From the NCBI RefSeq assembly GCF_003713065.1, contig NZ_CP033433.1, forward strand, positions 903,001-967,000: a stretch of DNA of 64,000 bases, read 5' to 3'. The notes beneath the pieces are model-generated. The model had not been told where the DNA came from and did no database searches. It saw only the letters and a program-made list of their open reading frames with translations. Positions 42,239 through 52,000 of the stretch are shown piece by piece (the stretch's first letter is position 1; each line of letters starts with the position of its first letter). Source of the DNA: Cohnella candidum. Its GTDB lineage: Bacteria; Bacillota; Bacilli; Paenibacillales; Paenibacillaceae. The position numbers and the translations under genes are program-made.

Positions 42239-42652
42239 TTGAAAAAACGATGCGATTGCGGAGACACCAAACAGCTTCACCTCCGCACGGTGATTTACGC
42301 CCGCAAAGTCAACATCACGCGGGTGCCGGTGTACAGTTGTTCCGGTTGCGGAAGCAGCGAGGTATATACCGGCGTCAAGGACGATATCGGAAAACTGATC
42401 GGCCAACTCGGCGCGAAGCCCGTTCCCCGGACGATCCCGTTCGACCAGGTCAACGAGCTGGCCGGCGTTCTCTCGCTGGCGCTTGCCGCGGGCGAAGATT
42501 CGCTCCGCGAACGGGACGTGGCCCAGGCGGCGGAGCAGCGGACGAACGATTTGCTCGATTTGTGGCTGATCGCCGCGTCGCTCGGAGACGAGCAATGGAA
42601 ATCCGAACTTCAAGGCAGATTGTCGCAGCTCCGCGTTCCCTACATATCGTAA
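42239..42652 (+). CDS. YgiT-type zinc-finger protein, 137 residues
   Basis: The N-terminus carries two Cys pairs, CDCGD (about residues 5-9) and CSGCG (about 34-38), as in YgiT/MqsA-type zinc ribbons. The rest is helical (VNELAGVLSLALAAGEDSLRERDV). No toxin partner gene is adjacent. TTG at 42239 follows AAGGAGAG. Function unknown; a Bacillales-specific family is likely. Confidence 0.7.
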   Translation: MKKRCDCGDTKQLHLRTVIYARKVNITRVPVYSCSGCGSSEVYTGVKDDIGKLIGQLGAKPVPRTIPFDQVNELAGVLSLALAAGEDSLRERDVAQAAEQRTNDLLDLWLIAASLGDEQWKSELQGRLSQLRVPYIS

Positions 42653-42685
42653 GGCGTTGCCAAGTACTTATAGCCAATCCTATCC

Positions 42686-42709
42686 GGGCCCTTCGCGGGC
42701 CCTTTTTTT
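42686..42709 (+). terminator. Terminator after the zinc-finger gene
   Basis: Stem GGGCCC/GGGCCC, loop TTCGC, seven T. Confidence 0.85.
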
Positions 42710-42746
42710 CGTTTTGCTCGCGCTTTTCCTTTACCGGGCCATCCTT

Positions 42747-42775
42747 TTGCGATAGCCCGTGATTTCTGATACCAT
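42747..42775 (+). promoter_or_regulatory. Promoter of ytxJ
   Basis: TTGCGA, 17-base spacer, TACCAT. Confidence 0.6.
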
Positions 42776-42813
42776 GAAAATTAACGAAGCATTTTCAAGG
42801 AGGCACGGAAATC

Positions 42814-43176
42814 ATGACGACGATTCATCAATTACAGACGCTGGAGCAGTGGCAGGAAGCGGTCCAAAGCTCTTCGGAACGTCCATTGCTCGTATTCAAG
42901 CACAGCACCAGCTGCCCGATCAGCGCGGGAGCGCACGAGGAATACACGAATTTCGTCAAGGATTCGGCGGACGGGAAGTTCGATTTCGCCATCGTCCACG
43001 TGATCGAGGACCGTCCGGTCAGCAACGCCATCGCGGAGCGTTTGGGCGTCCAGCACAAATCGCCGCAGGCGATCCTGGTCCAAGACGGCAAACCGGTATG
43101 GGACGAGTCGCATTGGCGCATTACCTATGAATTTCTCTCTGAAAAGTTAGGCAAGCCGGAAGGCGCTTCGGAATAA
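42814..43176 (+). CDS. ytxJ: Bacillithiol-system thioredoxin-like protein YtxJ
   Basis: A 120-residue thioredoxin-fold protein with the single-Cys active site KHSTSCPISAGA (Cys about residue 34), the hallmark of YtxJ/BrxC-type bacilliredoxins, which remove bacillithiol from oxidised proteins. The end QHKSPQAILVQDGKPVW is also conserved. ATTTTCAAGGAGG precedes the ATG. It lies directly ahead of ccpA as in B. subtilis, where ytxGHJ is close to ccpA. Confidence 0.9.
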   Translation: MTTIHQLQTLEQWQEAVQSSSERPLLVFKHSTSCPISAGAHEEYTNFVKDSADGKFDFAIVHVIEDRPVSNAIAERLGVQHKSPQAILVQDGKPVWDESHWRITYEFLSEKLGKPEGASE

Positions 43177-43208
43177 GCGGAAATCCGCCCGCAGAGCGCC
43201 ATGTCACG

Positions 43209-43237
43209 TTGCGAAATCGATAGATTTGTCGTATCAT
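43209..43237 (+). promoter_or_regulatory. Promoter of ccpA
   Basis: TTGCGA, 17-base spacer, TATCAT. Confidence 0.7.
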
Positions 43238-43305
43238 TACCTTAAATATCCATGAACGGACAAGCCGTTTTTCATCGTCCGGCATGAGCAATGGAGCGAA
43301 CAATT

Positions 43306-44319
43306 GTGACGGTAACCATTTATGACGTGGCTCGCGAAGCCGGGGTATCGATGGCCACGGTTTCCCGGGTCGTGAACAATAACCCGAACGTGAAGCCGCA
43401 GACGCGGAAGAAAGTATACGAAGCCATCGAACGGCTCGGTTACCGCCCGAACGCGGTGGCCCGGGGATTGGCAAGCAAGAAGACGACGACGGTCGGGGTC
43501 GTCATCCCGGACATCGCCAACGCGATTTTCGCCGAAGTGGCGCGCGGGATCGAAGACATCGCGAACATGTACCACTACAACATCATCCTGAGCAACGCGG
43601 ACAAGCGCAAGGACAAGGAAATCCGCGTCGTGAACACGCTGCTGGAGAAACAAGTCGACGGCCTGCTGTTCATGGGCGGCGTCGTGACGGACGAGCACAT
43701 TCAGGCGTTCAACACGTCGAGCGTGCCGATCGTGCTCTGCGCGACGACCGACGAGAAGGGCGTCATGCCTTCGGTCGACATCGATCACGAGGGCGCCGCG
43801 TTCGACGCGGTAGAGAAACTGATCTCCGAGGGCCACCGCAACATCGCGATGATCAGCGGAACGCTGCAGGATCCGGCGAACGGCTATGCCCGTTTCCAAG
43901 GCTACAAGCGCGCCCTGGAGAAGGCCGGCATCCCGTACCGCGAAGATTACGTGCGGGTAGGCAACTACCGCTATGAGTCCGGCATCGAGGCGACGCAGTA
44001 CTTCCTGGAGCTGTCCGAGCGTCCGACGGCGATTTTCGCGGCGACCGACGAGATGGCGATCGGGGCGATCCACAGCCTGCAAGACGCCGGGCTGACGGTA
44101 CCGGACGACGTCTCCGTCATCAGCGTGGACAACAGCCGCATGGCTTCCATGGTCCGTCCGCTGCTGACGTCGGTGGCGCAGCCGATGTACGACATCGGCG
44201 CCGTCTCCATGCGGCTTCTGACGAAGCTCATGAAGAAGGAAGCGGTCGAGAACGCGAGAGTCACGCTGCCGCACGAGCTGATTACGCGCCGTTCGGTCGC
44301 AGCGCCTAAGGGTCGCTAA
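43306..44319 (+). CDS. ccpA: Catabolite control protein A
   Basis: LacI-family regulator that, with phospho-HPr, represses or activates carbon genes at cre sites. The 337 residues match B. subtilis CcpA closely: the DNA-binding helix-turn-helix [20 protein letters not shown] and hinge [19 protein letters not shown], then the sugar-binding-protein-like core with ATDEMAIG and [22 protein letters not shown] at 43306 is preferred over ATG 43291: TGGAGCG lies ahead and the N-terminus then matches the family. Neighbouring acu and acs genes are classic CcpA targets. Confidence 0.94.
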   Translation: MTVTIYDVAREAGVSMATVSRVVNNNPNVKPQTRKKVYEAIERLGYRPNAVARGLASKKTTTVGVVIPDIANAIFAEVARGIEDIANMYHYNIILSNADKRKDKEIRVVNTLLEKQVDGLLFMGGVVTDEHIQAFNTSSVPIVLCATTDEKGVMPSVDIDHEGAAFDAVEKLISEGHRNIAMISGTLQDPANGYARFQGYKRALEKAGIPYREDYVRVGNYRYESGIEATQYFLELSERPTAIFAATDEMAIGAIHSLQDAGLTVPDDVSVISVDNSRMASMVRPLLTSVAQPMYDIGAVSMRLLTKLMKKEAVENARVTLPHELITRRSVAAPKGR

Positions 44320-44347
44320 GCGAGAAGGACGAAATCGCAAACATAGA

Positions 44348-44390
44348 GAAGCCCCGCTCGGGACTCCGGTCCCGCCGCGGGGCGTCTTCG
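44348..44390 (+). terminator. Hairpin between ccpA and mtnN
   Basis: Stem GAAGCCCCGC/GCGGGGCGTCTTC with an inner GGGAC/GTCCC hairpin; weak T run. Confidence 0.5.
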
Positions 44391-44409
44391 TGAAGAAAGG
44401 ATGAGAGGA

Positions 44410-45120
44410 TTGTCTTATCGAACGATCGGCATTATCGGAGCCATGCAAGAGGAAATCGATTTGCTCCTGCGGGGGATGCAAGACGAGCGGGTGGAGAACC
44501 ATGCCGGCATTACGTATTACGTCGGCAGCTTCCATGGCCGGAAAGCCGTGCTTTGCAAATCGGGAGTAGGTAAAGTGAACGCCGCGGTGTGCACGCAGGT
44601 GCTCATCGACAAGTTCGGCGCGGAGGCCGTCATTTTCACCGGCGTCGCCGGCGCGCTCGATCCGGCGTTGAATATCGGCGACATCGTCGTTTCGCGCAGC
44701 AGCGTACAGCACGATATGGACGTCACCGCGCTCGGCTTTCCCCGCGGCGCGATACCGTATCAGGAAGTGTCGGAATTCCCGTCGGACGAACGATTGACGC
44801 GGCTGGCCGAGCAAGCGGGAGAACGGGTTTTCCCGGGACGCTGCCGGGTCGGCAAGGTGCTGTCGGGCGACCAATTCATCGCCGACCGCGACACGGTCCG
44901 AATGCTGCACGAGGAAATGGGCGGCACCTGCACGGAGATGGAGGGAGCGGCGGTGGCGCAGGTTTGTTACATGAACGCCATTCCCCATGTCATCATCCGT
45001 TCGATGTCCGACAAGGCGGACGGCTCCGCCCACGTGAACTTCGCGGAATTCACCGTGGAAGCCGCGAACCGTTCGTTCGCGATCGTGGACGAGATGGTCA
45101 AGAACCTGGAAGAGGCATGA
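44410..45120 (+). CDS. mtnN: 5'-Methylthioadenosine / S-adenosylhomocysteine nucleosidase
   Basis: Splits the ribosyl bond of MTA and SAH, recycling by-products of methylation and polyamine synthesis. The sequence has IGIIGAMQEEIDLLL (catalytic Glu), VIFTGVAGALDP, SGDQFIADRD and CTEMEGAAVAQV, then RSMSDKADGSA with the catalytic Asp. TTG at 44410 is preferred because AAAGGA is at the right distance; ATG 44401 would sit on it. About 236 residues, as usual. It stands where B. subtilis has motPS beside ccpA. Confidence 0.93.
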   Translation: MSYRTIGIIGAMQEEIDLLLRGMQDERVENHAGITYYVGSFHGRKAVLCKSGVGKVNAAVCTQVLIDKFGAEAVIFTGVAGALDPALNIGDIVVSRSSVQHDMDVTALGFPRGAIPYQEVSEFPSDERLTRLAEQAGERVFPGRCRVGKVLSGDQFIADRDTVRMLHEEMGGTCTEMEGAAVAQVCYMNAIPHVIIRSMSDKADGSAHVNFAEFTVEAANRSFAIVDEMVKNLEEA

Positions 45121-45121
45121 T

Positions 45122-45142
45122 AAAAGCCGGCGTTGCCGCCGG
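45122..45142 (-). terminator. Terminator of acuC
   Basis: Minus-strand stem GCCGGCG/CGCCGGC with loop GCAA and TTTTA. Confidence 0.65.
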
Positions 45143-45146
45143 CCGT

Positions 45147-46337
45147 TTACCCGAGATGCTGGAGCGCGAGCTCCAGCATTTTTTTGTTGTTCGCCGTGAT
45201 TTCCGCCCGTCTCGGCATCGGCGTCCATACGGCCGTATCGTCGAGCCAGCGGTCCGGCATCCGCGGCGGACACTCTCCCAAATCCGCGCTGGGCCAATCC
45301 GCCGGCAGCGGATGTCCGGCCTCCGCGGCGTCGATGGCGGCGAGCAGGGGATGCCCGCTCATCTCCAGCCACAGCAGGCTCCAGGCTCGCGGCACGACGC
45401 GCCAATGGTCATAACCTCCGCCGCCGAGCGCTACCCATTTGCCTTCCGTGTATCGGTCGGCGGCTTCGCGGATGATGCGCGGCATCTCCCGGTAAATGCG
45501 CATGCTGCAATGGATGTGGGCCAGCGGATCGAACGCGTGCGCGTCGCAGCCGTGCTGGCTGACGATGACGTCCGGCCGGAACGAGGCGATGGCGGCATGC
45601 AGCGCGGTTTCGAAGCATTCCAGCCACGACTCGTCCTCGGTATAAGGTTCCATCGGCACGTTCAGGCAAGCGCCGTAGCCGCTCGATTCGCCGCGTTCAT
45701 GCGCGAATCCGGTACCGGGAAACAGGAATTTGCCCGTTTCGTGGATGGAAAAGGTGAACACGTCGGGATCGGTGTAGTAGAACCATTGCACGCCGTCGCC
45801 GTGATGAACGTCGGTATCGACATAGAGAACGCGGGCGCCGTACTTGCGGCGGATCATCGAGATGGCCGCGGCGGCGTCATTGTAGACGCAGAAACCCGCA
45901 GCCCGTTCCGGGAACGCGTGGTGCAAGCCGCCCGCCAAATGAAGGGCTCTCCCTGCGGCGCCCGACATGACGGCCTCCGCGGCGGCCAGGGATCCGGCGA
46001 CGACGGAGAGGGCGGCTTCGTGCATGCAGGGGAAATACGGCGTATCGCCGTCCTGCTGCAAACCGAATTCGGCCGCGCGGCGGATCGCTTCGGCGGCCGG
46101 TTTTTCTGCGCTTAACGCTTGCACGGCGTCGACGTAATCGGGCCGGTGAAGCTCCCGCACCGCGATTTCCGCGGCTTCCGCCTGGAGAGAATCGAGGATT
46201 TGCGAAGGCCGCAGCGCATCGGCTTGGCGGAGAAGCCGTTCCGTGAGCATCAGGCGGATCGGGTGGAACGGATGGTCGTCATGAAAGCGGTATCGCTGCG
46301 AAGCGGAGGAGTCGATCCATACGGTTCTCGAGTTCAA
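45147..46337 (-). CDS. acuC: Acetoin-utilisation deacetylase AcuC (histone deacetylase family)
   Basis: Zinc-dependent deacetylase thought to reactivate acetylated AcsA. The 396-residue length fits AcuC. The active site is visible: GGLHHAFPERAAGFCVYND (His-His pair), YVDTDVHHGDGVQ (zinc ligands Asp and His), and GGGGYDHWRV (Tyr). TTG at 46337 follows AGGAGACG and gives the family start SRTVWIDSS. Its last dozen codons contain the plus-strand terminator of mtnN. acuA lies directly upstream in the same direction; acuB is missing. Confidence 0.93.
   Translation of the reverse strand: MNSRTVWIDSSASQRYRFHDDHPFHPIRLMLTERLLRQADALRPSQILDSLQAEAAEIAVRELHRPDYVDAVQALSAEKPAAEAIRRAAEFGLQQDGDTPYFPCMHEAALSVVAGSLAAAEAVMSGAAGRALHLAGGLHHAFPERAAGFCVYNDAAAAISMIRRKYGARVLYVDTDVHHGDGVQWFYYTDPDVFTFSIHETGKFLFPGTGFAHERGESSGYGACLNVPMEPYTEDESWLECFETALHAAIASFRPDVIVSQHGCDAHAFDPLAHIHCSMRIYREMPRIIREAADRYTEGKWVALGGGGYDHWRVVPRAWSLLWLEMSGHPLLAAIDAAEAGHPLPADWPSADLGECPPRMPDRWLDDTAVWTPMPRRAEITANNKKMLELALQHLG
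45156..45185 (+). terminator. Terminator of mtnN, inside the acuC 3' end
   Basis: Stem ATGCTGGAG/CTCCAGCAT followed by TTTTTT on the plus strand; the same bases encode the last acuC residues on the minus strand. Confidence 0.85.
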
Positions 46338-46372
46338 CTTACGTCTCCTGCCTTTCTGAATCGATCGGAGCC

Positions 46373-47005
46373 CTAATACATGAAACGCTGCCGAAACCGG
46401 ACGCGGTCGAAACGCTCGACGGACGCGAGCGGGACGTCTTTGCCGATCCGAACCATGAGGCAATTGGCCGGATGGGCGCAAATTTCCGGATCGTCGGTCG
46501 CGAACCATACCATGCCGACCGACTTCATCAGCTTTTCCATCATTTCCCGGTAACCCCAGACCGACAGGCCGCTGCCTTCCAGGTCCCAATGCCAGTAATA
46601 TTCGGTGGTGTAGACGATGGCATTGTCGAGCTGGCCATGTTCGAAGGCGGCCGCGATCAACGCTTTGCCGAGCCCCATCGAGCGGTAATCGTCCGCCACC
46701 TCGATGGCGCCGAGCTCGATCAGGTCGTCCATGCCGCCTTCGTACCACCGTTCCATTTCGTCGGGGTAGTGGAACGTCACGTATCCCGCGACCAGATCGC
46801 CTTCCCGGGCCAGCACCACGCGGCCTTCCGGCAGACCCGCGATTTCCACCAAAGCTTCATGCTGGTCCTTGGGACGGCGAAACGCGTCCAATTTAGGATG
46901 CAGGGTCATCGTCCGCAGCCGTTCCGGCGGAACCGGACCTTCGACGACGAGCGTACGTCCGTCGCGTTCGATCGTATGGGCAACCTGAATCTTGACGTGC
47001 TGCAT
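46373..47005 (-). CDS. acuA: Acetoin-utilisation acetyltransferase AcuA
   Basis: A 210-residue GNAT acetyltransferase that in B. subtilis acetylates the active-site lysine of AcsA and turns it off. The acetyl-CoA site shows as ELGAIEVADDYRSMGLGKAL. The N-terminal QVAHTIERDGRTLVVEGP and C-terminal VGMVWFATDDPEICAHPANC are typical of AcuA. GGGGAG precedes the ATG. It lies divergently to acsA, its likely target, and 35 bases ahead of acuC. Confidence 0.92.
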   Translation of the reverse strand: MQHVKIQVAHTIERDGRTLVVEGPVPPERLRTMTLHPKLDAFRRPKDQHEALVEIAGLPEGRVVLAREGDLVAGYVTFHYPDEMERWYEGGMDDLIELGAIEVADDYRSMGLGKALIAAAFEHGQLDNAIVYTTEYYWHWDLEGSGLSVWGYREMMEKLMKSVGMVWFATDDPEICAHPANCLMVRIGKDVPLASVERFDRVRFRQRFMY

Positions 47006-47078
47006 GCGATCTCCCCATTATCGCGGCCCTGTACCGACGCAAGAAGCGAAGCGCCGAATGCCGCTCGAGTTTGGTGTC

Positions 47079-47107
47079 ATTATACAACAGGCGGGAGAAT
47101 TTGTCCC
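47079..47107 (-). promoter_or_regulatory. Promoter of acuA-acuC
   Basis: Minus-strand GGGACA, 17-base spacer, perfect TATAAT. Confidence 0.7.
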
Positions 47108-47158
47108 TTCGCAGGAGGAAATTCCCCCGGCATACGTGTGCGCCATGCCGTATCGCTA

Positions 47159-47167
47159 TGTTATAAT
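47159..47167 (+). promoter_or_regulatory. Extended -10 promoter of acsA
   Basis: TG, one base, TATAAT; no good -35 upstream, as expected for an extended -10. Confidence 0.65.
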
Positions 47168-47205
47168 GGCTAATGTCGGAGACGGGATCTTTCGTTCTCC
47201 CTGTT

Positions 47206-47219
47206 TGTAAGCGATTTCG
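47206..47219 (+). promoter_or_regulatory. cre-like site in the acsA leader
   Basis: TGTAAGCGATTTCG matches TGWAARCGYTWNCW at 12 of 14 positions. It lies about 40 bases behind the -10, where CcpA would block elongation. Confidence 0.6.
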
Positions 47220-47252
47220 TTAAGACGGAAACCAGACGGGAAGGTGAAGAAG

Positions 47253-48977
47253 ATGACACTGGAACACAACGAGAAACTGGCGCCGGAGGCGGCCGTTTCC
47301 AATTTGGGGCCTTACGAGGAAGCGGTGGCGAATTTCCGGTGGGAAGACGTGGAAGCGCAATTCACGTGGTCGCAGACGGGCAAGGTCAACATGGCCCATG
47401 AAGCCATCGACCGGCATGTCGCCGCGGGACGCGGTGACAAAATCGCCCTGCACTACAGCGACAATAGCCGCGATGAAAGCTACACCTACGCGGAGATGGC
47501 CAAGCAGTCGAACAAGTTCGCCAACGTGCTCCGCGGTCTTGGCATCACCAAAGGCGACAGGGTGTTCATTTTCATGCCTCGGACGCCCGAATTGTACTTC
47601 AGCCTGCTTGGCGCGCTGAAAGTGGGTGCCGTCGTCGGTCCCTTGTTCGAAGCGTTTATGGAAACGGCAGTCCGGGACCGCCTGCAGGACAGCGGCGCAT
47701 CGGCGATCGTCACCACGCCTTCGCTGCTTCCCCGCGTAGACCGTCAACAGCTGCCGGAACTCAAGCACGTCATCGTGTACGGGGAAGGCGTCGAGGAAGG
47801 AAACGGCGTCGTCGATTTCGCCAAGGCGATGTCCGGCGCTTCGGACGAAACCGAAATCGAGTGGCTCGATCGGGAAGACGGACTTATCCTCCATTACACG
47901 TCCGGATCGACGGGCAAGCCGAAAGGCGTTTTCCACGTCCAGAACGCCATGATCCAGCATTATTACACCGGCCGCATCGTCCTTGACCTCCGGGAAGACG
48001 ACGTTTACTGGTGCACCGCGGATCCGGGCTGGGTCACGGGGACGTCCTACGGCGTTTTCGCTCCTTGGCTGAACGGCGTCACGAACGTCGTCCGCGGCGG
48101 TAGATTCAGCCCGCAGGACTGGTATTCCACCCTCCAAAAATATAAAGTCACCGTATGGTACAGCGCGCCAACCGCGTTCCGCATGCTCATGGGCGCCGGC
48201 GAAGACGTCGTCAAACCGTTCGACCTGTCGAGCGTGCGCCACGTTTTGAGCGTAGGCGAGCCGTTGAACCCGGAAGTCGTCCGGTGGGGCTACAAAGTTT
48301 ACGGCCAGCGCATCCACGATACGTGGTGGATGACGGAAACCGGCGGGCAGCTCATCTGCAACTACCCGAGCATGCCGATCAAACCGGGCTCCATGGGCCG
48401 TCCGATTCCCGGCGTTCAAGCCGCGATCATCGACGACCAGGGCAACGAACTGCCTTCGCTCCGGATGGGCAACCTGGCGATCCGCACGCCGTGGCCGTCC
48501 ATGATGCGCAAAATCTGGAACAACCCGGCCAAATACGAGGAATACTTCCGGATTCCCGGGTGGTACGTGTCCGGAGATTCCGCTTACCGCGACGACGAAG
48601 GCTACTTCTGGTTCCAGGGCCGCATCGACGACGTCATCAATACGTCGGGCGAGCGGGTAGGGCCGTTCGAGGTCGAGAGCAAGCTCGTCGAGCACCCGGC
48701 GGTCGCCGAAGCCGGCGTCATCGGCAAACCGGATCCGCTGCGCGGCGAAATCATCAAAGCGTTCATTTCCTTGCGCGAAGGCTTCGAGCCGTCCGACGAG
48801 CTGAAAGCCGACATCGCCAAGTTCGTGAAGGAAGGGCTGTCCGCCCACGCGTCTCCGCGCGAGATCGAGTTCAAGGACAAACTGCCCAAAACCCGCAGCG
48901 GCAAAATCATGAGACGCGTCCTCAAGGCTTGGGAGCTGAACTTGCCGACGGGAGACCTGTCCACGATCGAAGATTAA
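47253..48977 (+). CDS. acsA: Acetyl-CoA synthetase
   Basis: Activates acetate to acetyl-CoA through acetyl-AMP. The 574-residue protein has the AMP-binding signature YTSGSTGKPKGVF, the WWMTETGGQ motif and the C-terminal catalytic-lysine motif PKTRSGKIMRRVL, the site that AcuA acetylates. ATG at 47253 follows GGGAAGGTGAAG; the in-frame GTG at 47244 sits inside that site. Transcribed divergently from acuA; a cre-like site lies in the leader. A terminator follows. Confidence 0.95.
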   Translation: MTLEHNEKLAPEAAVSNLGPYEEAVANFRWEDVEAQFTWSQTGKVNMAHEAIDRHVAAGRGDKIALHYSDNSRDESYTYAEMAKQSNKFANVLRGLGITKGDRVFIFMPRTPELYFSLLGALKVGAVVGPLFEAFMETAVRDRLQDSGASAIVTTPSLLPRVDRQQLPELKHVIVYGEGVEEGNGVVDFAKAMSGASDETEIEWLDREDGLILHYTSGSTGKPKGVFHVQNAMIQHYYTGRIVLDLREDDVYWCTADPGWVTGTSYGVFAPWLNGVTNVVRGGRFSPQDWYSTLQKYKVTVWYSAPTAFRMLMGAGEDVVKPFDLSSVRHVLSVGEPLNPEVVRWGYKVYGQRIHDTWWMTETGGQLICNYPSMPIKPGSMGRPIPGVQAAIIDDQGNELPSLRMGNLAIRTPWPSMMRKIWNNPAKYEEYFRIPGWYVSGDSAYRDDEGYFWFQGRIDDVINTSGERVGPFEVESKLVEHPAVAEAGVIGKPDPLRGEIIKAFISLREGFEPSDELKADIAKFVKEGLSAHASPREIEFKDKLPKTRSGKIMRRVLKAWELNLPTGDLSTIED

Positions 48978-49005
48978 ACTTTCGCGTCCATTCTAGCGCA
49001 ATAAA

Positions 49006-49040
49006 AAATCCCCTTAAGCGTTCGCCGCTTAAGGGGATTT
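49006..49040. terminator. Bidirectional terminator between acsA and the PBP gene
   Basis: Perfect 15-bp stem AAATCCCCTTAAGCG with its complement, loop TTCGC, A-run left and T-run right. Confidence 0.9.
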
Positions 49041-49051
49041 CTTTTTCTGAT

Positions 49052-52000
49052 TTAGCCGCCCGTCTTCGCCTGGACCGTCGCGGACGGGTTGGACTCGCCA
49101 TTTCCGTTGATCGCCGAGATCCGGTACCAGCCGTTGCTGAGCGGCGATACGTACTCGAAACGGTTTTTCTCCGACGTGCCGAGCAGCTTGTATTTGCCGC
49201 GCTCGTTCGCCGCGAACCAGACTTGGTAGGACGTGACGCCTTCATCCGGAGAATTTTCCTGCCAAGTCAGCGTGACTCCGATGTCCGAGGCCTCGGCTTT
49301 CAGTCCGGTCGGAGCGGAGGGGACGGACGCGCCGCCGCTGCCGCCGCTGCCGTTATCTCCGCTGCCCGGATCGAGGATCGAGCCGGGATCATCGGAATTC
49401 TGACCGACGCCGTCCCCCGGGGACGGGAAGTTCGGATCCGAACCGGTGACGGAGCCGTCCGTCGAAACGACCGAGCTTCGCGGCGATTCGTTGCCGCTGA
49501 CGTCCACCGCGGTAACGTAGTAGCTGTAAACCGCGCCGCCGGCTCCGGTGTTGACGAATCTTGCCGGCTCGCCGGTCAGGATGGAATTTTCCACTTTCTG
49601 ATAATTGGTGCCGTCGGAAGAGCGGTACAGCCGGTATCCGACGACGTCCTCGGTCGCGACCGGCGCGAACGATACCTGTACCGTCGTTCCAACCGTTTCG
49701 GCCGACACTTCGGACGGAGCGGGTGGCGCCTTGCCGTCGTCGACGCGCGGGTCGGGCTTGCCGGGCGCGCTGTTGGCCGCGTCTGCCGGTAAATAGAAGG
49801 AGAGAGGCTTCGCATTCGTCGTTTTCCCCAGCGCCGCCTTGATTTCTTCCATCAGCACGTCCAGCGGGCGCTCGCGTTTTACCATCACGGCTTCGCGGAG
49901 CATGTCTTCCGGCGTCTCCGGCAGCGGCACGTAATTGACCCCGTTATAGGAAATATATTTCATTTTGACGAGCGCGTCGTCTTCTTCGGTCGGGATGAAC
50001 TTGCGGTTGAATATATCCGTTACGAGCTTGCCGGCTTCCTTCGTCAGCTCCGTCGGCAGTTTGCCGCTGACGCTGGACACGGTCATCGACACGATGCCGT
50101 CCGGTTTCGCGAACTCCTTGGTCTTGAACATGTCCGGCTTGGCGTCCGTGATCGTATTCATGACTTTGCTCCAGATCAGCTTGGCGCGGTTGCGGCCTTC
50201 CGGCGACAACTCGTGGATCTGCTTCTCGTAGCCGACCCATACGCCGAGCGTGACGTCCGGAGTGAAGCCTTCGAACCACACGTCCCCGTAATTTTGCGTC
50301 GTGCCCGTTTTGCCGGCGATCGGGATTTTGCCGTAGTTTTTGAAATTGGCCTTCACCAGCGCGCCGCTGCCGTTCGAGACCACGGTCTTCAGCATATCCG
50401 TCATGATGTAAGCCGACTGTTCGCTGACGATCCGCTTCGGTTCGGACTTGTGCGCGTAGACGGGCTGTCCGTCCGAAGTCGTGATGCTCTCGATCAAATA
50501 AGCGTCGTTGAACACGCCTTTATTCGCGATGGTCCCGTAGGCGTTGGTAAGCTCCTCGACGGAGACGCCGTAGCTGAGACCGCCGATAACCCCGGTTTGC
50601 GCATGGTTGTCGATCTCGGTCAGCGTCGTAATGCCCATCGACTTGGCGAACTTCCAAGCTTCGGGGATCGTCACCTTGTCCAGGAAGATCTTCAGGGCTG
50701 GCAGGTTCAGCGATTGGTTGAGCGCGTATCGCGCGGTAACGAGGCCCGCGTATTTGTTGTTGACGTTTTTCGGAATATGCTTGGAGCTTCCGCGGTCGTT
50801 CAGAATGATCGGTGCGTCGTCGATGACGGAAGCGGGCGAAATGAGCCCTTTATCGATCGCCGGCAAATAAGCGGCGATCGGCTTCATGGCGGAGCCTGGC
50901 TGGCGCGTCATCTGGGTAGCGAAGTTCATCTGCTCCAGATGGAAATCGCGTCCTTCGATCATCCCGAGTATCGCGCCGGTTTTGTGGTCCAGCATGACGG
51001 CCGCGGTCTGCTCGACGCCCTTCACCTTGTTGTCGGGCGAGAAGTTTTTCGGATCCTCGGCGATGTCGTGCATCAGATCGTAAATTTTCTTGTCGATCGT
51101 GGTGGTGATTTTGTAGCCGCCGCGCAGCAGCTGCTGGCGCGCATCTTCGACGAGCGAGGCGTTTTCTTTTTTCTTCAGGTCCGCCTGCGTCAAATTCGGG
51201 TTTTGCGCGAGCACGAACTGCTCCGAAGCTTGGCGTTCGACTTCCAGCATCAAGTAAGGATACGTGTTGTAAGCCTTTTCGACCGGCTTCGCCAAAGATC
51301 CGTAAATATCGAAATCGAGCGCTTCCTGGTACTCGGCTTGGGTGATTTTGTTTTCCTCCAGCATCCGGCGAAGCACGAGCTTCTGCCGTTCCATGGCCCG
51401 CTTGAAGTTCGTTTCCCTGAATTCTCCTTTGCTGGAGAAGGCGGAATACAGCGAAGGCAGCTGTGGAACGCCGGCCAGGTAGGCCGCTTGGGCGATATTC
51501 AGCTTATTCAGGTCGTCGACTCCGAAAATGCCTTTGGCGGCGGCCTTGATTCCATACAGGTTATAACCGGAAGAGCCGTTGCCGTACGGGATTTTGTTGA
51601 GGTAGGCGGTAATGATTTCTTCCTTGCTCAGAAAACGCTCCAGCCGAAGCGACAGGAAAATTTCCTTCGCCTTGCGGCTCTGCGTCTGGTCCAGGCTCAG
51701 GAACACGCGGCGGGCCACCTGCTGGGTGATCGTGCTGCCCCCGGTCTGGACGCTTTCGTTCAGCAGTTGCTGTTTTACCGCCCGCAGCAGGCCGTTCGTA
51801 TCGATGCCGACGTGCTGGAAAAAGTTTTTGTCCTCGATCGAAACGACGGCGTCGAGGATCGGTTTGGGGATTTCGTCGTATGTAATGGGCCGGCGGTCTT
51901 CTTCGGTGCGAAGCTGGCCGACGAGCGAGCCGTCGCGGAAATATACGAAACCGGTCTGGGCGTTTTCGCTGATTTTCTCCTCGATCAATTGACGGCTGCG

